A stretch of 64,000 nt of DNA. Source: Chrysopilus asiliformis (Eukaryota; Arthropoda; Insecta; Diptera; Rhagionidae). The stretch lies in NCBI GenBank assembly GCA_964034945.1, contig OZ035963.1, forward strand, positions 43,733,090-43,797,089, written 5' to 3'. The notes under the pieces were generated by a model. That model saw only the letters and a list, made by a program, of their open reading frames with translations. It was not told where the DNA came from and ran no database searches. Position numbers and translations under genes: made by a program. Shown one piece after another: positions 10,626 to 20,851 of the stretch (position 1 is the stretch's first letter; every line of letters starts with the position of its first letter).

Positions 10626-12304
10626 AGAGGCCGCCTGAGTAATACAGTTGTGGTATTCCTCATCACTGGTATTCCTCATCACGGGTTATACAGCACAGTG
10701 AAAGATTACTTCTTTCATTTGCATATGTATACAGTTAGCGTACGAGCTAGAAAGAAACGGTTAGAATGAAGAATCACTGGATAAAAGGGTAATTTGAGCT
10801 TGGAAGTTACACTTGGTGCTCATGGCTTAGCAAGTCCTTATTTAACGTTATTTATTGTAACCTCAATTTTTTTCGTAATAATCCAAACATTTTTGTGTGA
10901 AAATTTCTATAAATTTTTTATTTAATTCGAAGTATTTTTATCATCAGAAAATTTTGTTTGATGGGAGAGAATTCCAAAAACGATTCATAAGTTTCCGACA
11001 TACATATTCAAACGCTTCAGAAACACTTAAGAGGTAGCTTGAGGGAATTACATGCACATAAATAGAGTATAGAAAAAGAAGCACTTCGAGCTTCTGAAAA
11101 ATGCTAAATAAGTTGTTCTGAAGCGCCCATTCGCTACTGGAACCCTCATAATACCTCAGATTCACACTTCAGTTTTTTTAGTTCGACGTTTTGCAAATTT
11201 TGGTAAAATTTCATTAAACGTAAGTATGGGCGTACACGGAGCAACTTTCGGTCATCAGGATGCCGCAACTTTACCAAATTGTAGGAATGAAACGAGTGCG
11301 GCAAGAGGGGAAAAGTTGCCACTCGAAAAGTGTTCTTCTCGTCTTCTTTTACGGACACAAACTAAGTCGCTCGTGTAGCCGAAACCTGCGAGAGTATTGG
11401 TAAGAAAGCCCCGAAAGTAAATCGGACATGTATGAGTAAGTAGTCGGTGATTTAGTCACTTGTCATTGTTCGCGCTATTATGCATTGTTTCGTCGGGAGG
11501 AAATCGCAACTTTAATTTTATATCGCGTTTTAGGTAAATTATAATATATTTTCGCCCAAAAATAAGTGCAAGTATTTCGTGGCTTAACAAACGTATTTAT
11601 TATTAGATATTAGTGATAAACTACTGTTTTCCGTGATTTTACTGTGTTTTTCTTGGCCGACAAAGTGAGTTCGGAATAATTTTACTTTACCGGAATGCGA
11701 CGAATTGCGAGGATCCAGACCTCATGAAAGTGGTTTAAAATGGCCTCTGAAGTGGGGTGGGAAAAAGCGGGGTGAGGCTGAAAAGTTTTTCCGCTCCAAT
11801 TTCCAGTAAAATTGGTTTGTAGCTAAAGTTTTTTTTTCGTCAGAAAAGTGAGGTTATATGAAAATTTGTAATTAAAACAGCGTCAGCAGTCATTTCAAAC
11901 CACTTTTATGAGGTTTGTGACCACAAATTGTCCTAGTGAAAGTGCGTTTTTGACAATCCCTCGGATTCCAGTAAAGTAAAATTGTGCCGTGAGTTCAATA
12001 TGAAATGGCTAGATTAATTTTTGTCAGTTCACAAAATATAAGATTTAGGGGAATTGGCAATAAATAGCTGGTAAAGTCTAGTGAACAAAGTGATATTTAG
12101 TGAAATTAGTTTATGGGTTGCAAAATTAAAAGAAATTATATGCATTTGTGGCCATTCGCAAAGAAAATGCACTTGCACTTAATTATGGGTGATTGCGTTC
12201 GGTGTTTTTCATGACCTGTGCAATAATATTGTGCAATAATAATTATATTTGAAGTTTTCCAAACGATTTATTTGAGAGGAAAATGTTCTTCAGGTGTCAG
12301 TTTA
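10626..12304. other. No gene; two small inverted-repeat elements
   Basis: About 11235-11335 contains GCAACTTTCGG facing GGGAAAAGTTGCCACTCGAAA, a short hairpin element also present at 30112-30182. About 11676-11987 is bounded by AATTTTACTTTACCGGAAT and the inverted ATTCCAGTAAAGTAAAATT with a second inner pair (CCTCATGAAAGTGGTTT / AAACCACTTTTATGAGG), so it is probably a MITE of about 310 bp. Nothing coding is supported. Confidence 0.5.
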
Positions 12305-12531
12305 TTAACCCTCTAGCCGGAATGTCCGACAAAAGGCGGGCTTCAGGGAATTCGCTTGTTTATAACGGGTAACAATTTTAATCGCCGGAAATCGCCGAAA
12401 CGTGTTACACTGACTTTTGTAAGTTATCGCTTTACATGCTGGAAAAAATTTAGCCCTGTACGTTGTCTTTATTACGGTCAGTCGCAAGTTGAAAGTCATA
12501 TTTTGGTGAAATATTCCGGTTAGAGGGTTAA
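12305..12531. mobile_element. piggyBac-type MITE
   Basis: TTAA at 12305-12308 and 12528-12531 flank a 219-bp element with TIRs CCCTCTAGCCGGAAT and the inverted ATTCCGGTTAGAGGG (one mismatch). CCC start and TTAA target are diagnostic of piggyBac-type elements. It is different in sequence from the piggyBac at 7890-10170. Confidence 0.85.
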
Positions 12532-12788
12532 GTAGCCTTAACATATCGTATTTTAAAAAAAAATATTCTAGCCGGAAATTACCAAAACAGTGACATTTTT
12601 AAAATTTGTTTTTTTGGTTTTTTACTTTTTTGACAAAAACTATTTTTTACAAGTATGTTGTATAATAAATATGATAGATCATTGAGTTTTCTGCATTTTT
12701 GCCTTTTACTGTAAATAATTATCTCGTACCGTTCTCAAAATATTAACGAAATTCAAAACACCCCTTCCGACTACTTGTAAGTATATAT

Positions 12789-13292
12789 TGTAATGGTATC
12801 GAAATCGTAAATTAAAAACAAAATAAACAATCGATGACAAATTACGACATGACCATAAGTATGCATGCAATGGGTTACTCGTGCTGTGAACTTCATGACT
12901 CAACATAAAGTCCGCTCGATGCACAAGCATACGGTAGTCAAGTGCATTCAAATCGAAGATGAAATTTGATTCGGATGACACAATTGACGATTTGATAAAT
13001 AATGATTTCGAACCTAAGACAACAAAGTGCACCGTGAGAAAAAGTTTATTTAACATTTAAGAAAGTAATTATGTATTTAAGAATTAGGGCACTAAAAGCC
13101 GTATTGACTCTAGGAGGAATTTAGAATAAAACATACGCTTGATTTGAGCTGTTCGTTTTTATATTCTCAATATTCTGGCAGTCCTTTTGGACGCCTATTA
13201 AATTGCTGACTCCTCCATCAGCAGGTTAAACTAAATAACGGAGCTATAGGCAACATCATTGAACTTGGTTAGTTTGAACATCTTTTATTACA
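12789..13292 (+). repeat. 5' LTR (504 bp, TATA region deleted)
   Basis: Aligns almost base for base with the 3' LTR but lacks about 45 bp between GGGCACT and AAAAGCCG. The missing part includes GCGCCTATAAAAGCC, the likely TATA box. The 5' copy is the promoter copy, so transcription from it is probably lost. Confidence 0.9.
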
Positions 13293-13316
13293 TGGCGATC
13301 CTGCGGACGATCCTGC
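13293..13316 (+). other. Primer-binding site
   Basis: TGGCGATCCTGC directly follows the 5' LTR and is complementary to a CCA-tailed tRNA end reading GCAGGATCGCCA, which from memory fits an insect tRNA-Arg. Mdg1 and 412 elements also prime with tRNA-Arg. CGATCCTGC occurs a second time at 13308-13316, a possible local duplication. Confidence 0.6.
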
Positions 13317-13382
13317 AAACTACGTACCGAGTCTAAAAAAAAATAAAAATAAAAAAAAAGAGGGAAGATTCCGCGAAATTAG

Positions 13383-13715
13383 ATGGAAACACCTTTAGTA
13401 AAAGAAGACTTCGACCGAATCTTTAACAAATGGTGCGGCACTATAAAGGACTACGTTCCGGAGACAAACAAAAATTTTAAGGAGTCGTGCAGCCCTGTGG
13501 AAGAGTACACCCCGGAAAAGAGTACATCCCGAAAACAAGAAGAAATCCCTGACTATAAGCCAACACCTAAAGGCAAAGCAGGCCCGACGAAGATAACAAT
13601 TGATGACTACCTAAGAAGGAATAGAAAGACACCTGGAACGGAAATACCAACACTCGCCACGAATCAACGAAAAAAAAGAGGGCAGGTAAAAAGTTTCAAC
13701 AACGAAGAACAATAG
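13383..13715 (+). CDS. Leader ORF 1 of the mdg1-like element
   Basis: An 110-codon frame in the long leader between PBS and gag. The protein is hydrophilic and Lys/Pro/Thr-rich, with a TKITIDDYLRRN segment near residue 70-80. Mdg1 and 412 elements carry small leader ORFs of unknown function; position and size fit. No domain with a known activity is recognised. It is uninterrupted despite decay of pol, which may only reflect its small size. Confidence 0.5.
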   Translation: METPLVKEDFDRIFNKWCGTIKDYVPETNKNFKESCSPVEEYTPEKSTSRKQEEIPDYKPTPKGKAGPTKITIDDYLRRNRKTPGTEIPTLATNQRKKRGQVKSFNNEEQ

Positions 13716-13799
13716 CTAAACTTTACCAACGAGTGAACTTCTGTACCAGCAAATCCGAAATAACAGCTCTAAAAAGGTAAATACAACAAATCCGATGCA

Positions 13800-14003
13800 A
13801 TGGGAAAACAACTATCGAAAGATAAGGTAGTAATCAACGAGAACATCGCACAAGCTTTAAATACATCTAACAGCAACCAACAACTGCTTGAAATAACATT
13901 AGCAATAATAGTAATAATTATAATAGTAATTGTAGTTATTAAGATCAACAATCATTTTAAAAAATATGTAAAAAAAAGAATTAGTAGTAATATTACTGTA
14001 TAA
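13800..14003 (+). CDS. Leader ORF 2: small myristoylation-motif/membrane protein
   Basis: A 67-codon frame starting MGKQLSK, a match to the N-myristoylation pattern (Gly2, Ser6). Residues about 30-48 form an uninterrupted hydrophobic helix (LLEITLAIIVIIIIVIVVI), followed by a Lys-rich tail (FKKYVKKRIS). A comparable small MG-x-S protein with one membrane helix occurs in leaders of mdg1-type elements, from memory. It would sit at a membrane with a basic cytoplasmic tail; its role is unknown. The minus-strand frame over 13769-13951 is a shadow. Confidence 0.5.
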   Translation: MGKQLSKDKVVINENIAQALNTSNSNQQLLEITLAIIVIIIIVIVVIKINNHFKKYVKKRISSNITV

Positions 14004-14091
14004 AAATTTTTAAATATTATAAAATCAAATGAAGATTCATAAATAAAAAAGTAAGAAGAATACATGTGTTTATAAATCTCTTTGAAACCAG

Positions 14092-15333
14092 ATGGATGAA
14101 TTCCAAGCACTATTAGAAAGCATATACCAAAGTATCAAGAAAAACCCCAACAGAAAATTTAAAAGTAAAACGCTAATTGAAAAATTATCATTAGCAAGAG
14201 AAATTATCAACAGTTTTGAGAAATTTACACTAGAAACCAAAACACCAGTTTCACTTACATTAATAGCGAAGAAAAAATTAATAACGTTATACAAAAAATT
14301 GGAGGAACTCGTCGAAGAAAAACTCCAAACAACAGAAGCGGAAGAAGAAGAAGAAGAAGAAGAAGAAGAAGAAGAAGAAGAAGAAGAAGAAGAAGAAAAA
14401 GAACATAACATTACAGAAAATAGTAATATACAAAAAGAAATGGCGAATTTTAATATGGAAACGGCAATAAAAGCCATCCCTAATTTCAATGGGCATTTTT
14501 CAGAGTTACAACCATTCCTAAAGATTACGGAATTAATATACAAAACATTAAACGAAGAAGGCAAGAAGAGCCTAATAGAATTGGTATTTTATGTAAAGTT
14601 TACCAACTCCGTTAGAACTGCGATAGGTTCAGTAAACGAACCAACGACATTTATAGAACTGAAAAATTCACTGGAAGAAAGATATAAAAACAGTAGAACA
14701 ATACCTTCTATCTTCTCAAGTTTATCCACAATAACGCAGAAAAATCAAAGTGTCAATGCGTTCTCGGAGAAAATATTATCACTGATCGGAGACTTAAATA
14801 GCTTACAGATTAATGAACTAGGACCATCGGTCACTCAACCAGAGAAAAAGGCTATAATGAATGCGAACGAATCTTACGCATTAAACATTTTCAAAAATGG
14901 CTTGAAAGAGGAATACAAGGCAGCAATTTTTGCAGCACAACCCAAAAAATTAAGTGAAGCAACAAACTTAGCTTTAGAACTAGAGAATTCTGAAAAGTCA
15001 CAAAAAGTTTTCTCGGTACAACAAACGAACAAAAATTACCAGAATAACAATAGAAATTTCAATAACTACAAGAGATTTGACAATAAGAACAATTATCAAA
15101 CTAGAAATAACAATCATCAAAATTATAACAGTCAAACTAGAGGCTATAACAACAATGCGAACAGACATGATAACTACCAATATCATAATAGGAACCAAAA
15201 CTATAAACCACAAAATACAAGATTCCACAACAACAAATATCAGAATAATCAAGGAAATAGATTTCAAAATCAGAACAGGAGAGTCAACACAATTCAGAAC
15301 CAGGGAAACGTGGAAGAACCGGAGGAGTATTAA
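14092..15333 (+). CDS. gag: Gag polyprotein of the mdg1-like element
   Basis: Intact 413-codon frame. Residues 1-80 are Lys-rich and helical; a Glu tract of about 20 residues follows, encoded by a (GAA)n run at 14338-14400; residues about 125-310 form a capsid-like helical region (ENFKNGLKEEYK-type motif near 275-290); residues 315-405 are rich in Asn, Gln, Arg and Tyr and replace a zinc knuckle. Mdg1-group Gag likewise uses a basic Asn-rich tail instead of CCHC. Capsid assembly and RNA binding are inferred. The protease frame lies in the -1 phase just downstream, so pol is probably expressed by frameshifting. Confidence 0.85.
   Translation: MDEFQALLESIYQSIKKNPNRKFKSKTLIEKLSLAREIINSFEKFTLETKTPVSLTLIAKKKLITLYKKLEELVEEKLQTTEAEEEEEEEEEEEEEEEEEEEKEHNITENSNIQKEMANFNMETAIKAIPNFNGHFSELQPFLKITELIYKTLNEEGKKSLIELVFYVKFTNSVRTAIGSVNEPTTFIELKNSLEERYKNSRTIPSIFSSLSTITQKNQSVNAFSEKILSLIGDLNSLQINELGPSVTQPEKKAIMNANESYALNIFKNGLKEEYKAAIFAAQPKKLSEATNLALELENSEKSQKVFSVQQTNKNYQNNNRNFNNYKRFDNKNNYQTRNNNHQNYNSQTRGYNNNANRHDNYQYHNRNQNYKPQNTRFHNNKYQNNQGNRFQNQNRRVNTIQNQGNVEEPEEY
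14338..14400 (+). repeat. (GAA)n microsatellite within gag
   Basis: About twenty GAA/GAG triplets in frame, giving the Glu tract. Its purity suggests slippage expansion. Confidence 0.9.
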
Positions 15334-15342
15334 AAAGGGAAT

Positions 15343-16449
15343 TACATTGTCCCGGTAAAAATAAAAATAAAAAGATTTACAATATTCCCAGAAACCTCAC
15401 AAGCTATATTACGTTTAGAACACTAACATATCCAAATAAAGAAAAAGATTTAACTTTTCTAATAGACACTGGTTCAGATATTTCACTATGCAAGATTGAT
15501 CACATAAATCTCGATCAAGAATTTTCACCAGAACAAAAATGCAAATTTACGGGCATTACTAATGAAGAAATCACATCTTTAAGAACTTCAAAATTATCAT
15601 TCAAAACATTTCAGAAAATTCTAACTCACGAATTCCAGGTAGTAGATGATAAATTCCCTATTCAAACTGATGGCATAATAGGAAGATACTTTCTAACAGA
15701 ATATTTATCAAAAATTGATTATGAAACTTTTACTTTAACACTCATTATAGGAGACGAAGAATTAACTCTACCGATAAACACAAAATTGTACAAAATAGAA
15801 ACTATACAAATCCCACCAAGATCGGAAATAATTCACCCTATAAATTATACATTTAAAGAAGACAGTGTTATACCACAAATAATATACAGATGACCGGAGC
15901 TCAAAGAAACTCATGATACAATTTTTAACGATCAGCCGACAGAAGATCAGCCGACAAAAGCTTTTGACTTAAATTTTGAGCGAGAGTGGAGAGATAGTTT
16001 CTCGTCAAATCGTATGCCGAACACACACAAGTGAATGTAATAAATGTGTTGAATTTTTTGTATGATTGGCGCGGCGGTGGGGTTGTATAAAACAGGTTTA
16101 CAAAAGCTTGAAATCATCTCAAAAGAACCGAAGACAAGGCTCTCCCAGAGGAAAGTTTTTCGGCTTTTAAAAGCTCGCTTGATTTGGTTTCATATAACAT
16201 GGTTTTCTTTGAGCTCTGTTCATCTGTATATTATTTGTGGTTATACTTAATCAAGAAATACTTTCAGGTGTATATATAGCCAATTCTATAGCACCAATCA
16301 AAGGAATCTGTCATATAAAAATTCTTAATACTAACGATATTTCAATTCCAGTAGATATCTCAAAGATAAATATTAACACTAAAAAACTTAGCGAGTATCA
16401 AGTAATGAAAATCAATTATAAGAAAGACCCAAAACGATTTCAGAAATGA
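15343..16449 (+). pseudogene. pol: Pol protease and linker, broken by a MITE
   Basis: The aspartic protease reads LIDTGSDISLC at 15459-15491 and a GIIGRYFL motif at about 15676, in phase -1 relative to gag. The frame stops at TGA 15891 inside a 366-bp insertion (15874-16239). Joining the flanks at the 7-bp duplication restores the frame into the linker before RT (NQEILSGVYIANS, from 16249). A TGA at 16447-16449 is a further nonsense codon. Confidence 0.8.
15874..16239. mobile_element. 366-bp TIR element inserted in pol, 7-bp duplication
   Basis: TIRs start CACAAATAATATACAGATGA and continue with near matches (AGCTCAAAGAAA) for about 40 bp. The target duplication GTTATAC is at 15867-15873 and 16240-16246. 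Seven bases is not a standard length; P-like and hAT elements give 8 and MULEs usually 9, so class is open. No coding content. Confidence 0.85.
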
Positions 16450-18218
16450 TTAAAATTATTAAATTTAGATAACAAAGACCCAACTGCTGAAACAGAGTTA
16501 ACAGAAATTTTTAAAGAATATCAAGATATTTTCCATTTAGAAGATGAACAATTAACGACAAACAATTTCTATAATCAGAAAATAAAAACTATTGATGACA
16601 ACCCAGTTTGCACAAAGAATTATAGACTACCACACAGTCAATTAGAAGAGATAAACTCTCAAGTCAAAAAATTAGATAAAGAAGGAATAATTGAACCTTC
16701 AGATAGCCCTTATAACTCCCCACTATTACTAGTACCTAAAAAAAAGTATTAACTCAGACAAAAAAAAAATGGAGATTAGTTGTAGATTTTAGACAATTAA
16801 ACAAAAAAATCGTAAATGATAAATTTCCTTTAACACGTTTAGAAGATGTATTAGATGAACTCGGAAAAGCCAAGTATTTTTCAACACTCGATATGACCAG
16901 TTCATTTCATCAAATTGAGTTAGACGAGGAATCACGTCCACTCACAGCATTCTCTACAAATAACGGTCATTTTCATTTTAAACGACTACCTTTCGGTTTA
17001 AAAATTTCTTCAAACAGTTTTCAACGAATGTTAACAATTGCTTTAACAGGTTTAGGCGAAAATGCATTTTTATATGTAGACGACATTATTGTCCATGGAT
17101 GTAGCCTAAAACATCATAATGATAATTTAAAGAAAATATTTGAACGTCTTCGACGATACAATCTAAAATTAAATCCAAACAAATGTAATTTCTTAAAATC
17201 AGAAGTCATATATTTAGGACATTTAGTTACAAGTCAAGGAGTTAAACCAGACCCCTCTAAGTATGAAGTCATAGAAAACTATCCTATTCCTAAAAATGCT
17301 GACGAAGTCAGAAGATTTGTTGCACTCTGCAATTACTACAGACGTTTTATTAAAGATTTCGCAAAAATTGCAAAAGATCTGAACGATCTCCTAAAGAAGA
17401 ATCATACTTTCAACTGGACTGACGAATGTCAAAAAGCATTCGAATTATTAAAGCAGAAATTGATAAGCCCAGAGATATTACAATATCCAGATTTTACAAA
17501 ACCTTTCATTGTAACCACTGACGCTTCAAATTATGCTTTAGGCGCAATTCTATCACAAGGAAAAATAGGTTCTGACTTACCCATATCTTATGCCAGCAAA
17601 TCATTGCAAAAGCATGATCTTAATAAATCAGTAATTGAAAAAGAACTTTTAGCTATACATTGGGGAATTAACTTTTTCAGACCATATCTTTACGGGAAAA
17701 GATTTATTGTAGTAACTGACCACAGACTCCTTGTTTCATTATTCTCACACAAAAATCCATCATCGAAACTAACAAGGATTCGTTTAGAATTATCAGAACA
17801 TGATTTTGAAATTGTCTATAAAAAGGGTAAAATAAATACAAACGCAGATACACTATCACGCATACCGATAAATACAGAAACATTGAAAAAACTAATTCCT
17901 GAAACAGATGAAAATTCACCGAAAAAACTGTTCGCAATTACAAGGAGCATGAAGAATAAAAATGAAAATATAAGGAGCATGAATACGAATAATAAAAATA
18001 AAGAGTGTAAAGAACCAACGAAGCCTGATCAACTTCATATTTGGGACTGCACATCTATATCTGACGTCAAAAATGTAATGAAATTAAGATTTAATGTCGA
18101 CAAAAAGGAAAAAATAAACGTACGTATAATGAAAGATGAAGTAATAGTAACTTACAGTGATAATCCTGCAAAACTAGTTTTGACTATGGAGAAACTGCAA
18201 GACTTAATGTTAAAATAG
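16450..18218 (+). pseudogene. pol: Pol reverse transcriptase and RNase H
   Basis: RT begins with the SQLEEINSQVKKLDKEGIIE region at about 16635. A frameshift in A-runs (16738-16769) separates it from WRLVVDFRQLNKK. The main frame (16893-18218) carries LPFGLKISSNSFQRM, the catalytic YVDD (about 17077) and the LGHLV box. RNase H follows with Asp in VTTDASNYALG, Glu in VIEKELLAIHW and Asp in VVTDHRLL, all retained. Catalytic motifs look intact although the reading frame is broken upstream. Confidence 0.9.
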
Positions 18219-18299
18219 AATATAAAAGAACTAGCGCTAGAAGAAAATGATAAAATACTCGAATATATTGAAAAAGAAAGATTTAAATATTAATTTAAT

Positions 18300-19278
18300 A
18301 TGCTGCAGCAAAAGAATATAAAGAAATTGAATATAATGATATATAAAGCTCCAATACAAATAAAGAACAAAGACGAACAAATAGAATTGATAAAGAATTT
18401 TCACATAACACCACACGGAGGACACACAGGAATTAAAACAACGATATGTTTGGAAAAACATGAGAAAAATGGTAAGGACATACATAAATAATTGCACTTT
18501 ATGTACAAAAAATAAAATAACAACACATACAAAAGAGAAAATGATGAAAACAGACACACCTACAACAAGTTTTGAAACAATTGCAATCGACACTGTAGGA
18601 CCTCTAAGAATATCAAATGACTATCGATATATATTAACAATTCAATGTGAATTAACAAAATACATAATAGCACACCCAATGGAATCTAAAGATGCACGTA
18701 CAGTAGCAAAAACCCTAGTCGAACAATTTATTCTTAAATATGGAATGTTCAAAGTTTTGAAATCCAAAAACGGAACAGAATTCAAAAACGAACTATTTAC
18801 AAATATATACAAACTATTAGATACCAAGCCAACATTTGGAACACCATATCATCATGAAACATTAGGATCTATAGAACGAAATCACAGAGTCTTAAATGAA
18901 TACCTGTTATCATTCTCTACAGATCATGAATGGGACAAATGGATACCATACTATACATTTGCATATAATATAACACCACATATAGATACAGAATATTCTC
19001 CTTATGAACTCATATTTGGAAAATTGCCATACTTACCACACGACATTATAATGAATAATAAACCAATCAATAATATCGAAAATTACGCAGTAGAACTAAA
19101 AATGCGATTAAAAAGAGCTCTCGACAAAGCACAGAGTCTCATTGAAAGTGCTAAATATGAAAGAATAAAAAACCAAAAGAATTCAAATCCATCTAGATTC
19201 AAAGAAGGTGATTTAGTATTTTTAAGATCTTTTCATAGTACCAAAAGAAATAGTCCATATAAAGGACCATATATGTAA
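18300..19278 (+). pseudogene. pol: Pol integrase, frameshifted, catalytic Asp replaced
   Basis: The zinc domain is split by a frameshift near 18460: PHGGHTGIK with the His pair in one frame and NNCTLCTKNK with the Cys pair in the next. The core has the first Asp in AIDTVGPL and Glu in LGSIERNHR, but the second motif reads SKNGTEF where the family has SDNGTEF, so the second catalytic Asp is Lys. The frame ends after YKGPYM at 19278. The enzyme would be inactive even without the frameshift. Confidence 0.85.
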
Positions 19279-19491
19279 ATTAATTAAAAGAGAAGGTGTA
19301 AATAGTATTATAGATAAATATGGTATAGAAACATTAGTTCACAATAATAACCTAAAGAAATACAATAATTAAAATTCCTCATAAGACAATTAATGATAAG
19401 ATTATTCTACATTTAATTAATACATTTATTAGGTTAAGCTAAAATTTTTTCATGAAATATTGTAACACATTTCATTCATAAATTTTATCTT

Positions 19492-19502
19492 GAGGATGAG
19501 GG
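19492..19502 (+). other. Polypurine tract
   Basis: GAGGATGAGGG lies directly before the 3' LTR, where second-strand priming occurs. Confidence 0.75.
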
Positions 19503-20050
19503 TGTAATGGTATCGAAATCGTAAATTAAAAACAAAATAAACAATCGATGACAAATTACGACATGACCATAAGTATGCATGCAATGGGTTACTCGTGCTG
19601 TGAACTTCATGACTCAACATAAAGTCCACTCGATGCACAAGCATACGGTAGTCAAGTGCATTCAAATCGAAGATGAAATTTGATTCGGATGACACAATTG
19701 ACGATTTGATAATTTATGATTTCGAACCTAAGACAACAAAGTGCACCGTGAGAAAAAGTTTATTTAACATTTAAGAAAGTAATTATGTATTTAAGAATTA
19801 GGGCACTTGTAGAATTATGTGCAATATTGTAAATAAGAAAGCGGCGCCTATAAAAGCCGTATTGACTCTAGGAAGAATTTAGAATAAAACATACGCTTGA
19901 TTTGAGCTGTTCGTTTTTATATTCTCAATATTCTGGCAGTCCTTTTGGACGCCTATTAAATTGCTGACTCCTCCATCAGCAGGTTAAACTAAATAACGGA
20001 GCTATAGGCAACATCATTGAACTTGGTTAGTTTGAACATATTTTATTACA
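19503..20050 (+). repeat. 3' LTR (548 bp, TATA intact)
   Basis: Begins TGTAATGG and ends TTATTACA. It retains GCGCCTATAAAAGCC at about 19844-19858, the likely core promoter missing in the 5' copy. Its last 136 bp are repeated at 23620-23755 as part of the segmental duplication. Confidence 0.9.
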
Positions 20051-20054
20051 ATAT

Positions 20055-20851
20055 GTGTGTGTAACTTTCCCGAGTTCGTGGCTTCTTATATCTCGCAGGT
20101 TTCGGTGTAGCACGTCAGCATGCATGTGTGCGCAATTTCATTGAGGCAGTCGGTGCTTAGCCACCGACTCGTAAACATATATACAAACAAAAATTGAATG
20201 CAAATAATGAAATACCAGTTCCAGGTAGTTATTCTTCTATTGTTGGCAGTTTCTATTTTGGCAATTGATGTTGCCTCGGTGCTAACTAGAAAGGGAATGA
20301 GCTGGAAATACAACACATATATGAGAACCACACACACATGAGCGATCGCTTGTTGTAAACAAGTTTTTCCTACTAAAAAGTGAAGAAACGTGTACGTCGG
20401 AAAGGCATTTTGAGGACCAAAAGTTGCCGCGACTAGATGAACCGTGTGCGTTAGCTCTAACTAGATAATCGATGGAATACTGAGAATCGATTGAGAACAA
20501 ATTCGAGTTCGATTTTGAATCGCAATAAGCATCAAATCATACATAAGTGGAAACTAAAATGGATTTATGTGCACAGAGAAGCAGCGACCAGTGTTACAAA
20601 CACTCAAAAAGTCTTGTCAGCAGCCTTGTCACTATTTTACCAGTATCGTCAAGTTCATATATATTTGTTGTTGTCATTGCCATAGCTTTTGGGCCGGATC
20701 CAAAAATTATGGCGGTATTATGGCAGCATCGACAACCGTTTTCATGAATGCAAGTTCTGCAAATAACACAAAAGATTTTGATAATAATAAACCCAGTTAT
20801 ATGTTATTCGTTTAGTTAGTTAACTTCCGCAAATTACTGAACAACTAAGTA
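20055..20851. other. Unit 1 left part, no recognised gene
   Basis: Between the LTR end and the MITE. Several short ORFs on both strands lack recognisable domains and are identical in unit 2 (23760-24556), which reflects recent duplication rather than selection. Confidence 0.5.

Larger units (their letters stand above)
12789..20050 (+). mobile_element. Ty3/Gypsy LTR retrotransposon, mdg1/412-like, defective
   Basis: Two LTRs (12789-13292 and 19503-20050) begin TGTAATGG and end TTATTACA, with a 4-bp ATAT target duplication at 12785-12788 and 20051-20054. The order is LTR, PBS, two small leader ORFs, gag without a zinc knuckle, protease, RT, RNase H, integrase, PPT, LTR. There is no env frame. 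Leader ORFs, a PBS apparently for tRNA-Arg and a 4-bp target site are all features of the mdg1 group. Pol is broken by a MITE, a nonsense codon and frameshifts, and integrase lacks a catalytic Asp. Confidence 0.9.

Noticed and set aside
14070..14564. Ser-rich 164-codon and Phe-rich 69-codon minus-strand frames
   Set aside because: Antisense shadows of the (GAA)n run in gag; no start context or domain.
14998..15358. Ile/Val-rich minus frame and Thr/Ile-rich plus frame over the gag tail
   Set aside because: Produced by the biased Asn/Gln codons of gag in other frames.
18237..18593. 118-codon hydrophobic minus-strand frame
   Set aside because: Antisense to the integrase zinc domain; hydrophobicity follows from AT-rich sequence.
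12789..20050. Endogenous retrovirus with env
   Set aside because: There is no third long frame between integrase and the 3' LTR (19279-19502 is too short), and leader ORFs and gag type fit a non-enveloped mdg1-like element.
20086..20500. 83- and 72-codon frames, identical in both units
   Set aside because: Identity reflects the recent duplication; no domain, and codon use is like the surroundings.
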